Positions 35,001 to 47,000 of a DNA stretch of 64,000 nucleotides are shown here, piece by piece; positions within the stretch are counted from its first letter, which is position 1, and the number at the start of each line of letters is the position of its first letter. The DNA is from Phaeosaccion multiseriatum. Taxonomy: Eukaryota; Ochrophyta, other classes. A program made the position numbers and the translations under genes. A model generated the notes under the pieces. The model was not told the DNA's origin and did not search any database. It saw only the letters and a program-made list of their open reading frames with translations. The stretch covers positions 1-64,000 of the forward strand of contig OZ218960.1 of NCBI GenBank assembly GCA_965112735.1, in the 5' to 3' direction.

Positions 35001-38000
35001 ATGGATGGCAGTCGATGGGGAAGGGATAAGAGCCAGGGACGGCGGGGTAGGGGGTTACGTATGCAGAGTTTGAGGCCTTGGGAGGGGGGACAAAGGCAGC
35101 GCCCTTTCAGGGTGAAGGGAAGGAACCACAACTTGTCCGTCACAAGAGCCACATGAGAGAGAGTAAGCTCTTGTGTCTGCTCCTCACATCCGAGCCACGC
35201 CCCTGCCATACTCCATACCCTACATCTCATATCCCATACCCCGTTCCCTGAAGATCCCCCACTCTCTGTCCCATGCTCTGGTGAGCCCTCACTCTCTGCC
35301 CCATGCTCTGGTGAGCCCCCACTCTCTGCCCCATGCTCTGGTGAGCCCTCCTGTGAGTTGTGCGCTTCTCACCTGTCTCTGTGTCTTACGCGATGCACGA
35401 GTGTCCCGTCTATCAGCAGGGGCCGCACCTCCCTCCACACAGAGGCGTCCGAGGGGAGCGCGTCAAGCTCAAGCCCTACTGCCCCTGACCCTGACCCTGA
35501 CCCTGCCCCTGCCCCTGATCCTGACCCTGACCCTGACCCTGACCCTGACCCTGACCCTGACCCTGACCCTGACCCTGACCCTGACCCTGACCCTGACCCT
35601 GACCCTGACCCTGACCCTGACCCTGACCCTGCTGTCCCGCCGAGCACGAGGAGGACGGCACGCAGCACGGCGAGGGTGAGATCGTCCACGAGGGGCACGA
35701 GAGCCTCGACCTCCATCCCCTGCCTCTTCTCCCCCCCCTCCTCCTTCTTCCTCTTCCTCGCCTTTGTCTTTGTCTTCTTCTTCTCCTTGTCCTCGTCCTT
35801 CTTACCGTCCTCCCCCTCCTCCTCCTTCTTTCCCGCCTCCCTCTCTGCTTCCTCATCCTCCTCCTCGTCGGTCTCCGAGTCGCTGTACTCACTCTCACTT
35901 TCCTCCTCCCCCTCTTCTCCTTCCTTGGGTCCTTCTCCTCCTCCTTCTTCTGCTTTGTCGTCGTCTTCTCCTTCTTCTCCTCCTCCTCCTGCTCTTCTTC
36001 TTCTACTCGCTCTCCGTCTTTGCTTCTTCCGCCCCGGCCTCGCCTTATCCGCATCTTCTCCTTCTGTACGACCCTCCTCTCCTCCCTCCCCGTCACGAGC
36101 ATCACCACTCTCCCGTCCACCATCATCCTCACTGTCCGCCTCCCCAACGCTCCCTCGTTGGTCTCTGCGGCCGGTGCTTCTCCTGTTGCTTCCTCTCCGA
36201 CTCCCCTCATCCTCCTCCCTCCTTCTCGTCGTCCGGCTCCTCCTTTTCCTCCCATCCACTGCCATCCTCAGCCTGCTCCTCCTCCTCTTCCTCGTCCTCT
36301 TCACTCCGAGAAGCTCATCCGTAGGTGTGAGCCTTGCCACAGCCTGCCCCTCTCGCTTGGGGTGCAGGTCTTGAAGCATACCCAAGCTCACGCGGAACGC
36401 CTCCACAGCAGTTTGCTCGAAGGTCTTTTGGAAGGAGGAGAGAGGAATGGAAGACGAGGCCAGATGACAGTGGATGGGCAGGGCAGAGGGGGGGGGGGAG
36501 AAGCAAGAAAAGCATCAGGAAGGGGGCGATACTAGCTGCCACCCATGACAGGGAGAAGACGTGTAGCTGTAGCTGCGACTGTAGCTGCAACTGTAACTGT
36601 AACTGTAACTGTAACTGTAACTGTAGCTGTAGCTGTACCGCATTCCCGTAACCGCCCTGGACTAACCTCGATGGAGTGCGCCCCTTCCCTCTCGTCTCCC
36701 CCCGGGGTGGCGGCAAGCACAAGGCTCATCCCCCCCCCTTCTTGCAGGCCCTGTGAGCGAATCTCCTGCACCTTCTCCTGCTGTATCACCAACTGCTGCT
36801 CCATTGCCTCGATGGCCGGCCCTCGCCCCTCCATGTCCTGATTGGAGTCATGTGGATATGCATGGGGAGTTAGCAGACGGCAGTGAATGGAAGTGGATGG
36901 CAGTGGATTGTTGGTGCGCGTTGTAAAAGGCCTCAAAGCGCAGCACACCTCGTTCACCGACTGCCATCGACTGCCATCTCCGCAGCACAGCGTTGACCCG
37001 CCATCTACTGCCATCCCCACAGCACAGAACCTTCCCGCGCAGCGCCGCTCCCTGCTCCTGAATCCGTTCGTGGCACTCCCTGCCTATATGCCTGCTGGCC
37101 TACCTACCCCCCACCAACCTTGGTCAACACCTCCAGCTGTAGGCCTGCTCTCCTTTCGTCTCTCTCGAGCCCCTTGAGCTCCTCCTCCAGCCTGAGGACG
37201 TGGTCCCAGCGATGCGGCTCGCCCTTCCCGACCATCTGTTTCACCTGTTCGCCAGCAAAAGTTCGCCAACCACAGTTCGCCAACAAGTGAACACAACACG
37301 TGAGCAATGAGACAGCAGCGTCATGACAGCAGCGTCATCCCCCCAAGGGCAAGCAGGTACCTGGCCGAAGTCCCCCCTTGCTATTTTACTGAACACGAGG
37401 CGCATCGTGGCCGCCAGCTCGAATTCCCTCACGAGCTCCTGTCATTCAGTCAGGCAATCGTTGACAGAGGGGGGGCGGGCACAGTCACAGGTACATGGAC
37501 ATGGACTTCCTCTCCATGCAGTCCTACACAGGCATATATATACACATAGAGGCATAGAGGCATAGAGGCAGAGAGGCATGCCCTCCCTCTGCATTCACAC
37601 CTTCTTACTCTCGGGGAAGAGCCGCTCAGTCAGATGCAGGCATATCGACGCGGCGTACACACCCACCTTCTTAATCTCCGGGAAGCCGAGGCGCACGGCC
37701 CACCAAAAGGCCGTTTGCCCCCTTCTGTTCTTCAGCGTCATGACTGCATGGTAGCGGTGGATAAGGGCCTTCACAAGCTCCAAGTGGTTGTTGCGCACGG
37801 CCTCGATGAGCGCGGTCTTGCCGGAGGAGGTGGCGTAGTTGACGTCTGCTTGCCCCTCATCCAGGAGGATGCACACGGCCTCCATGTTGCCCCGCCCCGC
37901 CGCCACCACGAGGGCGTTGTCTCCCATGTGACCTGAGAGGGCGGGGGTGAGTCAGCGTCAGGGTCAGGGTCAGGGTGGGAATGGGGATGAGGGTAAGTGA

Positions 38001-41000
38001 TGGGGCAGGGGAAGGCAGGGGGGGTGCTCAGGGGATGCAAGCTGGAACTAGAAACTCTCTCTCCCTCACCTTCTTGGTCGATTCCTTTTTGGCCGATGAG
38101 TTGGCAGCACATGGAGAGCAGCGGCAGCTCCTCGGGGCCCTTACTTGCCGCCCACACCATGGGGTTACTGAGAGAAAAAAGAGGCATCAGCTTCAGCTTC
38201 AGTTTCGGTGCCCAGTCAGTGGCCATCACCATCACCCTCTTCTCCCGCCCTTTTACCCGCGACGTTCAAGGGGGCAGTCTACGTGGAGTCATACGATACG
38301 CACTCATGCGTGGGTTACTTTGCCAAGACATGTGATGGTCGCTTAGCCCGATTCGGAAACCCCTCCTCTCTCCCCTCCCTCGCTCCTTACCTCCCGTGGT
38401 CTGAGCAGTTAAGGAAGCCGCGCTCTTGGCAAGGAGCAGCGGAGTTGGTGGACGGGCTCTTCTGAAGCCCACGCAGCTGCTCCTCCGTCATGCCTGGGTG
38501 TGCCACGCGGGAAGGGGGGGGGGGAGGGAGCGGGGTGAGGATGGGGTTGAGGGAGGGGAGGGGGAGGAGTGGAGGGTGAGGTGGAGAGGGCAAGGAGGGG
38601 GAGGAGTGGAGGGTGAGGTGGAGGGCAAGGGGACCTTTCTCTGACACTCATTGACTTACCAAGCCAAGTGACGAGCTTCCTCTCGCACGCGTCGCTGTCT
38701 GCCCCGCACCGTAGAGGTCGCTGCAGACACGTCTTCATGTGCACCTCCATGTCGGCTGCGGAAACCTCGTCAGAGCAGCCGAACGGGCATGCCAACGGGC
38801 GCCGCGGGCACTCGAAGCCTTCGATGCCATGCCATTCCATGGGAGGGGGTGGGATAGAGGCAAGTACAGAGAAAAGCGATGAGCACAAAGGATGAAATTG
38901 ACTCAATGCCGTGCGTGATGTTTACCCGCCCCACCTCTGTGCTGAAACTCATCCTGCCTTAGCAGCACCTCCCCGCAGCCGAGGGGGCACTGCACGAGCC
39001 TGCCGAGGGCCCGCAGACTCTTCTTGGGGCAGTCGTTCTGCTCGTGCTGCTCCGTGTCCATCAGCCGCACCTAAGCCAGTGGGAAGTGGAAGGGTTGGCG
39101 GTGAGACACAGGTACAGGGGGCATGCATATGCAATGCCCTTATAAGCACCTACACAAGAGGAGCTATACTTCGGTCTTCAGTTTTGAAGGTAAAATGGAA
39201 CTAGCGGGCCTCTCTCTTGCTGGCTTGCTTACCTGCTGTCCGCAGCCGAGGATACAGTAGCGCTGGACGGCCTTGCACGACATGATTTGGTGGTCGATGA
39301 ACTTGCAGAATTGGTACTCCGCGCCGCACTGTGAGTCATCAGGTAGAGGGGCAGAGAAGGGACGAAACACCACGCGCGACGAACGAAACAGAAGGAAGAG
39401 AAAGGGGAGAGGACGTGTCTCTTAGAGAGAGACGAGCGCTGCAGCAGTGAGCCAAAGCTCAGTCAAAGCTCACAGCTGATGCCTCACCCCTCACACATTA
39501 TGCCTCACCTCGCACACGCACACGCGCAACGGGCACTCGTTTTTGCAGTGCGTGGCCATCTCAGTGACGGCAATCAGCTGTCCGCAGCCCTGCGTGCAGG
39601 GGGCGAGGTGCAGAGGGCAGTCCTCCCTGCAGTGCTCCTCCACCTCCTCTGCCCACAGGTCCGCCTTAGAGCACCCCAGGGGGCACGACACGGTCTGGTG
39701 GAGCATTCCCGAGGGGGAAGGGGGGCGCAGTTGTTAGGAGTTCATAAGTATGTTGGATACAAAGCATTCACGCTCACACACACACTGTCCGCCGTGCCTG
39801 CCTGCCCATACGCCTCCACTCACCCTCTTGGGACACTCGTCCCTGCAGTGCGCGTCCATGGCACCCCTCTCCACCCTCAGACCGCAGCCAAGAGCGCACA
39901 TGACCTTGGTCTTGGCGCATCCCTTCGTAGCACCAACTGCTGAACCAGCGGCTGCCCCTGTGCCCTGGTGCCTCGCCATGTCCGCGATGGGCACCATTTG
40001 GCCGCAGAACTCACATGCCTCGGAGCGGCGCTCGCAGTGCTGAAGAGGGGAGTAGAGGGGGCAGAAGGGAGCAAACAGAAGTACATGGGCGAGCAGACCT
40101 CAGCAACAAGACGCAAGGGAAGGCTGTTGGTTGCTATTGGAAGGCTGTTGGAAGGCTGTTGGTTGGTCACCTCCCCTGTGCACAATCTGTGCAAGTGCTC
40201 GTACCATCACCTCCCTCCCCACTCACGGACCTGCTCTGTGTGCGTGGCCATGTCCTCGCTGACGAGCTCCATGCCGCACCCCAGAGGGCACTCCACGTGC
40301 CTCTTGGGGCAGTTGTGGAGGTAGTGCTGCTCCGCCTGGCTGTGGATGAGGCGCTGCCCGCAGCCCAGACTGCAGGGGTGCGAGCGGTGCTTGCAGCTGT
40401 GGAGGAGGTGGGGCTTCATGGTGGAGGCGCTGATCCATCCGCACTGCCACATGGAGTTGTCCAGCCATGTGAAGTCTGGGGTCATGGGGAAGGGAGTGTC
40501 AGATAACGTAAGCTTGCCCTCCCTCCCTTCCTCCCTCACTCACCCAAGTCCGCGAGCTTCTGCACTTTGTTGGCGTCAGGGTAACACACTTTGAATTCGT
40601 CCGTCTCCAAGTCGTAGCTGCGCAGAATCGCCAACACCGCAACGCTCCCCTCCTGGCCCTGCATGTACACACACAAGCACACGCACGCACACACACACAC
40701 GCACACACACACACAAGAGAGAGTGAGAGAGAGTAACGCACATACACGCACACACACATCCATCCATCCTTAAGAGAACGTTTTTGGTCTACCATCGAGA
40801 AGCCCCCCTTGGAGAACCCCCACTGGAGAGCCCTCCTGGAGAGCCCCCCTGGAGCGTACCTGCATCGATGAGTCCTTCCCCCTTCGAACCATGATGCGCC
40901 TGTTCACACAGTCCAGTCTAAGGCAGGCATCCAGGGAGAGAGCAAGAGAGGGAGAGAGAGGAGGGCATATGCAAGGGGCGTGACGTCAGAAGTAAGGAAG

Positions 41001-44000
41001 GAAGGAAGGAAGGAAGGAAGGAAGGCCGCTCCCAATCTTAGCACCCACGGGACGGCCAGAGGGTTCGGAGTGTGAATTGTCAAGCACTTGCCAGGCACGT
41101 GTCAAGCCTGTGCCCGTTCTTTGAAGGGTCGGTCCTCGCGGTGAGAAGACATCCGTACATGCATCAGCAGTGCCTCCCCCCCCCTTCCCACCCGCCATCC
41201 CATATTCCGCTGCCCCATCCACTGCCATTCCCTCTGCCGTCTGCTCTCTGACCTGCACCGCTGCAGCCGCTCAGGACAGTCCCCCCTCTCCTGCTGGATG
41301 TGTTTGGCCACTGTCTCCGCGGCAATCTGTGAGCCGCACCCGAGGGGGCACTGCTTAAGGCGCAGGTGGCAATGATGCGCGCTGTGGGCCGCCATGAGGC
41401 CCGCTGTGATGCCGCCCACCCCTGGGTAGATGAGTTTATGGTAATGGGGGAAGGAGGGAGGAGGCAGGTTGGGGGTTGGGCTTAAGAAGCACTCGGCACG
41501 AGGCAATGCAAACTCAAACTCAAGGCGGTAGGGCAGTGAGTGAGTGGGATGACTCAAGCCTGTGATTGGTTCACCGTGAAGCTCTGGCGCTCTCTCACTC
41601 TCTCACCCTCCCTGCCATTCTCACTGCTCTCGTCACTCACTCACTCACTCACTCACCGCATTTTCTCGGACAAGGGGCCACTCTCCACTCGCAGATGTAA
41701 CGCTCGTGTGCGTCCCTGCGGCTGAGAGGGCCGAGCACCGCCCCGCACCCCTCCCAGCAGCAGGCCTGGCGGCACACTGACTCCTCGTGATGGGCCAGAT
41801 CCTGGGAGGGGGAGGGGGAGGGGGAGGGTAAGGAGAGAGCACTTGTGCACTTTCGTTCCTCTACACGTTTGCCCATACACATGCTCCTACACCTTACATG
41901 TATTTCTATGCCCATACGCCTTCACTTACTCACCTTGACCATGATCTTGTTGCCGCACCCGACGCGACACATGACCTTTCTGTGCGTGCACTCCTTCCTC
42001 ATGTGCTCCGAGAGATCGCACTTGCGCACTTTCATGGGGCAGCCCAGCAGGCAGCGCTGCAGGGAGAGGCGGCAGGCCTCCGTCTCGTGCTTGATGAGGG
42101 AGGACTCGAACACCTTGGCGCCACACTCGAGGCGGCACTGCACCTTGCGCTTCACACACGCGTGCAGCACATGCGCTTGAAGCTCGTCATGGGGCATCCG
42201 GTGGTAGCACCTTGTTGCGGGGAGTACGCGTGTTGGGTGTACAATGGGGCATCGCCAGAGCGAGCGAATAGATTAGGGTGGGGGGGGGGAGGGAGGGAGG
42301 GAGGGGTTCTTCGTGGTCAGCAGTTGGTGATACAGCAGCAGCCCTTGGTGATACACCTGCAGAGCTGCAGAGCTGCAGAGCTGCGACCATCCATCGCCAG
42401 CCCGTGGCCGTACAATCAACATGCCTACTTGCTGAGCGTTTCACTCACCCGAGGGCCTTGTTGGGGCAGGACACCTCCCTCTTGGGACACGTGTGAAGGG
42501 CGTGAAGTGCCATCTCGTCGGCACCATTGAGCATCCTGCCGCACTGCTCGCAGCCCGCCCTCCGCTTGGGGCACGAGTTGATCTCGTGCTTGGCGATGCT
42601 TTGGAAGGAGGGAGGCATATGGGCACAGAAAGAGAGACACATCGGTAGGTAGGGGTCAGAGGATGGGGCACGTGGCTTGGCGTCAGAAGTACGGTCACTG
42701 ACTGCCTATCCCCAGGGGGCGACTGCCGATGCTGTTACTCCTAATGCGCCCTCTCCTTCCACTGCATCCGTACGCTGTTGAGCATGTGGGGAGACGCCCT
42801 ACGTCACAGCTTCCCCCTTCACATCTCTTTCTTTCTCTCTCTCTCCGTCTACTCCTCTCTCCCTCTCTCCTCCCCCTCCCGCTGTCCTCTTCCTCCCCTC
42901 GCCCCCCCCGCCCGTCTCTCTCACCGGTTGCGCTTGTCCTTGAACGTGCACCCCTCGTGGCTGCACTCGACCCTCTCCTCTGCCTCGGCCTTCTGCCTGC
43001 CGAGCTCCTGCCACTTGACCACCCTCTCTGCAGCATTTTCAAGCAGCTCCACAACCTCTCTGTGGCCCATGCGTGTTGCCCAGTCGAGGGCAGAGAGCCC
43101 AGACTTGTCGCTGTGGGGAGGGCAGCAAAGAAGGGACAGAGGAGGGAGAGCGGTGGGGGTGGTGAGAAAGGAAGAGAGAGGGGGGTGCCGACAAAGAGAG
43201 GGAGGGGGGACAACACACACACGCACACGCTCTCCTTGTGTGTCCTCTCGTACCGGTAGGTGAGGAAGGCTTGGAAGGGCTTGAACCAGTCGGTCTGCAA
43301 GTGGTCCTTGCCGGCCCTGTTGGCGTCTTTGGTGAACTTGTCCTTAATGAGGCCCTCCCACAGCTTGTCCAGAAGCACCCCCGTCACGCCCGATGAACCG
43401 TTGTACGCCGCTGGGAGGAGGGGAGGAGGGGAGGAGGCTTAGAGGCGTATGTATGCATGTGTCCGTGTGTGCGTATGTATGTATTTGTGTGCACGCGTGT
43501 GTGTGTGTGAGTGCGTGCGTGCGTGTGTGTGTGCGTGCATGTATGTGTGTGCATGTGCTCGCGTGGATCTTGTACTCCCCCTGTGCCCCCCTCTCACCGT
43601 GGTGCAGTGCCGTCTTCCCCTCCCCCCCACTGACGTGTGTGACGCTTGCCCTCCCCTCAGCGATGAGCATGCCCGCCGCCATGTCGAGGTCAAGCACGGC
43701 TGCCCAACTCAAGGCCGTGTGGCCACGGCGAGAGCTTTCGTGCCCAGAGGCGGCCCCGGCCAGGAGCAGGCTGGGGAGAGGGGAGGAGCAAAGGGTTGAG
43801 GGAGGGAGGGAGGGAGGGAGGGAGGGAGGGAGGGAGGGAGGGAGGGAGGGAGGGAGGGAGGGAGGGAGGGAGGGAGGGAGGGAGGGAGGGAGGGAGGGAG
43901 GGAGGGAGGGAGGGAGGGAGGGAGGGAGGGAGGGAGGGAGGGAGGGAGGGAGGGAGGGAGGGAGGGAGGGAGGGAGGGAGGGAGGGAGGGAGGGAGGGAG

Positions 44001-47000
44001 GGAGGGAGGGAGGGAGGGAGGGAGGGAGGGAGAGAGGGAGGGAGGGGGGGGGTTAGGGAGGGAGGGAGGGAGGGAGGAAGGGAGGGAGGGAGGGAGGGAG
44101 GGAGGGAGGGAGGGAGGGAGGGAGGGAGAGACGGAGGGGGGGGGTTAGGGAGGGAGGGAGGGAGGGAGGGAGGGAGGGACGGACGGAGGGAGGGAGGGAG
44201 GGAGGGAGGGAGGGAGGGAGGGAGGGAGGGAGGGAGGGAGGAAGGGACGTAAGGGTGTGTAGGCATGCGCTCCTCCGTTCTCCCTTGCTTCTCGCCTGCT
44301 CCAATCGACAAGGAAATGAGTGCCCCATACCCGATACCCACCGATGGATGACGTCGAGGCGGTTCTGCGATACGGCAAGCATGAGGGCGGTCATATCGTT
44401 GCTCTCCTCCTCCACGTCCAACCAGAACAGGGGCTGTACTACCACCTGCTCAGGAAGGAGGGGTTCTGAGGCCCCATGCTGATCATGCTGTATCACCAAC
44501 TGCTGCTCCCGCTCCCTCTCTCGCTGCCTGGCGAGGGTGACGGTGTGGTGCGCCTGTCGGAGTTGCTTGCGGGAGATGGAGGTGCGAGCAAGGACACTCT
44601 CCAGACCGGGGATGTCCTGGAGGAGGAGGAGAAGGAGGAGGAGGAGGAGGAGGAGGAGGAGGAGGAGGAGGAGGAGGAGGAGGAGGAGGAGGAGGAGGAG
44701 GAGGAGGAGGAGGAGGAGGAGGAGGAGGAGGAGGAGGAGGAGGAGGAGGAGGAGGAGGAGGAGGAGGAGGAGGAGGAGGAGGAGGAGGAGGAGGAGGAGG
44801 AGGAGGAGGAGGAGGAGGAGGAGGAGGAGGAGGAGGAGGAGGAGGAGGAGGAGGAGGAGGAGGAGGAGGAGGAGGAGGAGGAGGAGGAGGAGGAGGAGGA
44901 GGAGGAGGAGGAGGAGGAGGAGGAGGAGGAGGAGGAGGAGGAGGAGGAGGAGGAGGAGGAGGAGGAGGAGGAGGAGGAGGAGGAGGAGGAGGAGGAGGAG
45001 GAGGAGGAGGAGGAGGAGGAGGAGGAGGAGGAGGAGGAGGAGGAGGAGGAGGAGGAGGAGGAGGAGGAGGAGGAGGAGGAGGAGGAGGAGGAGGAGGAGG
45101 AGGAGGAGGAGGAGGAGGAGGAGGAGGAGGAGGAGGAGGAGGAGGAGGAGGAGGAGGAGGAGGAGGAGGAGGAGGAGGAGGAGGAGGAGGAGGAGGAGGA
45201 GGAGGAGGAGGAGGAGGAGGAGGAGGAGGAGGAGGAGGAGGAGGAGGAGGAGGAGGAGGAGGAGGAGGAGGAGGAGGAGGAGGAGGAGGAGGAGGAGGAG
45301 GAGGAGGAGGAGGAGGAGGAGGAGGAGGAGGAGGAGGAGGAGGAGGAGGAGGAGGAGGAGGAGGAGGAGGAGGAGGAGGAGGAGGAGGAGGAGGAGGAGG
45401 AGGAGGAGGAGGAGGAGGAGGAGGAGGAGGAGGAGTATTAGAGGCGTATGGAGAGCGAAGACGAGAAGATGTGAGACGGGCATCACACACCTGACAAAGG
45501 AAGGAGGTTCTCATGTCCCTTTCCCCGGGGTGCTGCGTATGATTGATTCCTCCTCCCCTCCCCCCCCCTTATCACCAACTTCTTACCTGCTTGGCGACGA
45601 CCCCCTTGACGTCAGCTCCCTTGCGCTGGTTGAGCTGTACTACCCTCTGCGCCTCCCCTTCCTCCCTCTCAGCGAGGTACTTCTCCCTGCGGCTCCAAAT
45701 GAAATTCTCCATGGCCTTCTCAAGGACTCGAGACACGCGCTCCTTCCGCGCTACCCTCGCCCAGTCCAGAGCTGCTCGAGGGACAGCGCAAGAGAGAGAG
45801 AGTGGAGAGAGGAAGAGGGTGATCAGTGTATCAGTGCAGCAGGGGAAGGAGCGAGAGGGGATTGAGTGAGTCAGAGCTGGGTGCGAGGGGTGCGAGGGGC
45901 GCAGGAAGTGGAGGCGGCACAAACTCGAGAGCAGAGGAGGCCTATGGGTAGGCCGAGGCAGATGGACATGTTAAGCGCACCTTAACCCTAAGCTCCGCAG
46001 AGGCAAGGGAGGGAGTTGGCCACAAGCCTGCTCACATGCCTACCCACATGCGTCCCTGCCCATACGCCTCTGCGCCTTCCCTCCGCCTACTCACCCGTGC
46101 GGCCTCTGCCGTCCCTCTGGAACATGTCCGCTCCCTCCTCCACGAGCAGCTCCACCACGGAGACGAGGCCCCAGTTAGCGGCGCGCATTAGCGCCGTGTA
46201 GCCCCCTCTGCAGCCGCCCCGAGCTTGGCGAGTTGGTGATACAACAGCTCCTTTCGCACCCGCGGCTGCTGCTGAATCACCAACTGCAGTACCCCCGTCT
46301 CCTCCTGTCTGGCCTTCCGCTTGCCCGTGGCGGTGTGGGGCGACGGGAGGGCCCGGAGAAGCAGCGTTGATGTCCGCTCCGTTGTTCAAAGCTCCCAGCA
46401 CGGCTGTGACGGGGGAGGGGAGGGAATGAGGGTAGGACAGGGAGGGAGTGAGGGTAGGACAGGGAGGGAGTGAGCAGCATGGTCAAAGCATCGCAAACCA
46501 CATAAATGCAGCATGAGAAGCTCGCACCAGCAAGGAGGCAAGCATCAGACTGCAGGAGCACCCTTCCCCCTCTGCCATCCCCTGCCATCCTCTGCCATCC
46601 CCTGCCATCCCCTGCACAGGAGGACTTCCCCCCCTGCCTTCCTTGCACACACACCTGCCAAGTCCCCCGTGACACAGGCTTGTGCGAGCTGCTTCGTTGC
46701 CTCCTCCTCCTGCCTCAGCACCATGGAGGCGATCTCCTCATGCACGTCCCCGGCCTTGTCGGAGGCGCTGAAGAGGCCCATCCCCTCCACATCGCTCATC
46801 ACGTCCTCCGTCGCCAATTTCCACACGTCCCCATCAAAGGCTTCATCCACACAGACGAGCTCCCCTCCTGCTGCATCACCACATGCGTTATTACCAACGG
46901 CTCGTCCTCCCCCTCCCCCGTTTGGGGATCTCCCGACACAGGGCTCATCGCCGTCCTTACTCTCATTGTTCTTCCCTTGCCTCCTCCCCTGTGCGAGGTG

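Larger units (their letters stand above)
29373..38167 (-). other. Exons 21-41 of the giant gene: second ankyrin region and charged linker
   Basis: The exons are 38070-38167, 37667-37932, 37361-37438, 37119-37244, 36667-36837, 35373-36424, 34763-34915, 34381-34567, 34061-34113, 33738-33828, 33458-33555, 32904-33339, 32562-32672, 32204-32258, 31929-31986, 31535-31640, 31127-31267, 30607-30717, 30307-30384, 29802-29894 and 29373-29530. Ankyrin text is clear in exons 22, 30-31 and 39-41 ([68 protein letters not shown]). Exon 26 (about 350 residues) is a basic Arg-rich then Glu-rich linker ending in a Ser-Gly repeat. Exon 32 begins with an IQ-like [13 protein letters not shown]. Introns after exons 33, 35 and 41 start with GC. 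Confidence 0.75.

Noticed and set aside
43754-44056. Repeating Gly-Arg-Glu or Pro-Ser-Leu proteins
   Set aside because: They are translations of the (GGGA)n intron tract.
44476-45865. Long poly-Glu, poly-Arg, poly-Leu and poly-Pro frames
   Set aside because: They are the (GAG)n array read in different frames. The minus-strand splice signals place it inside an intron.
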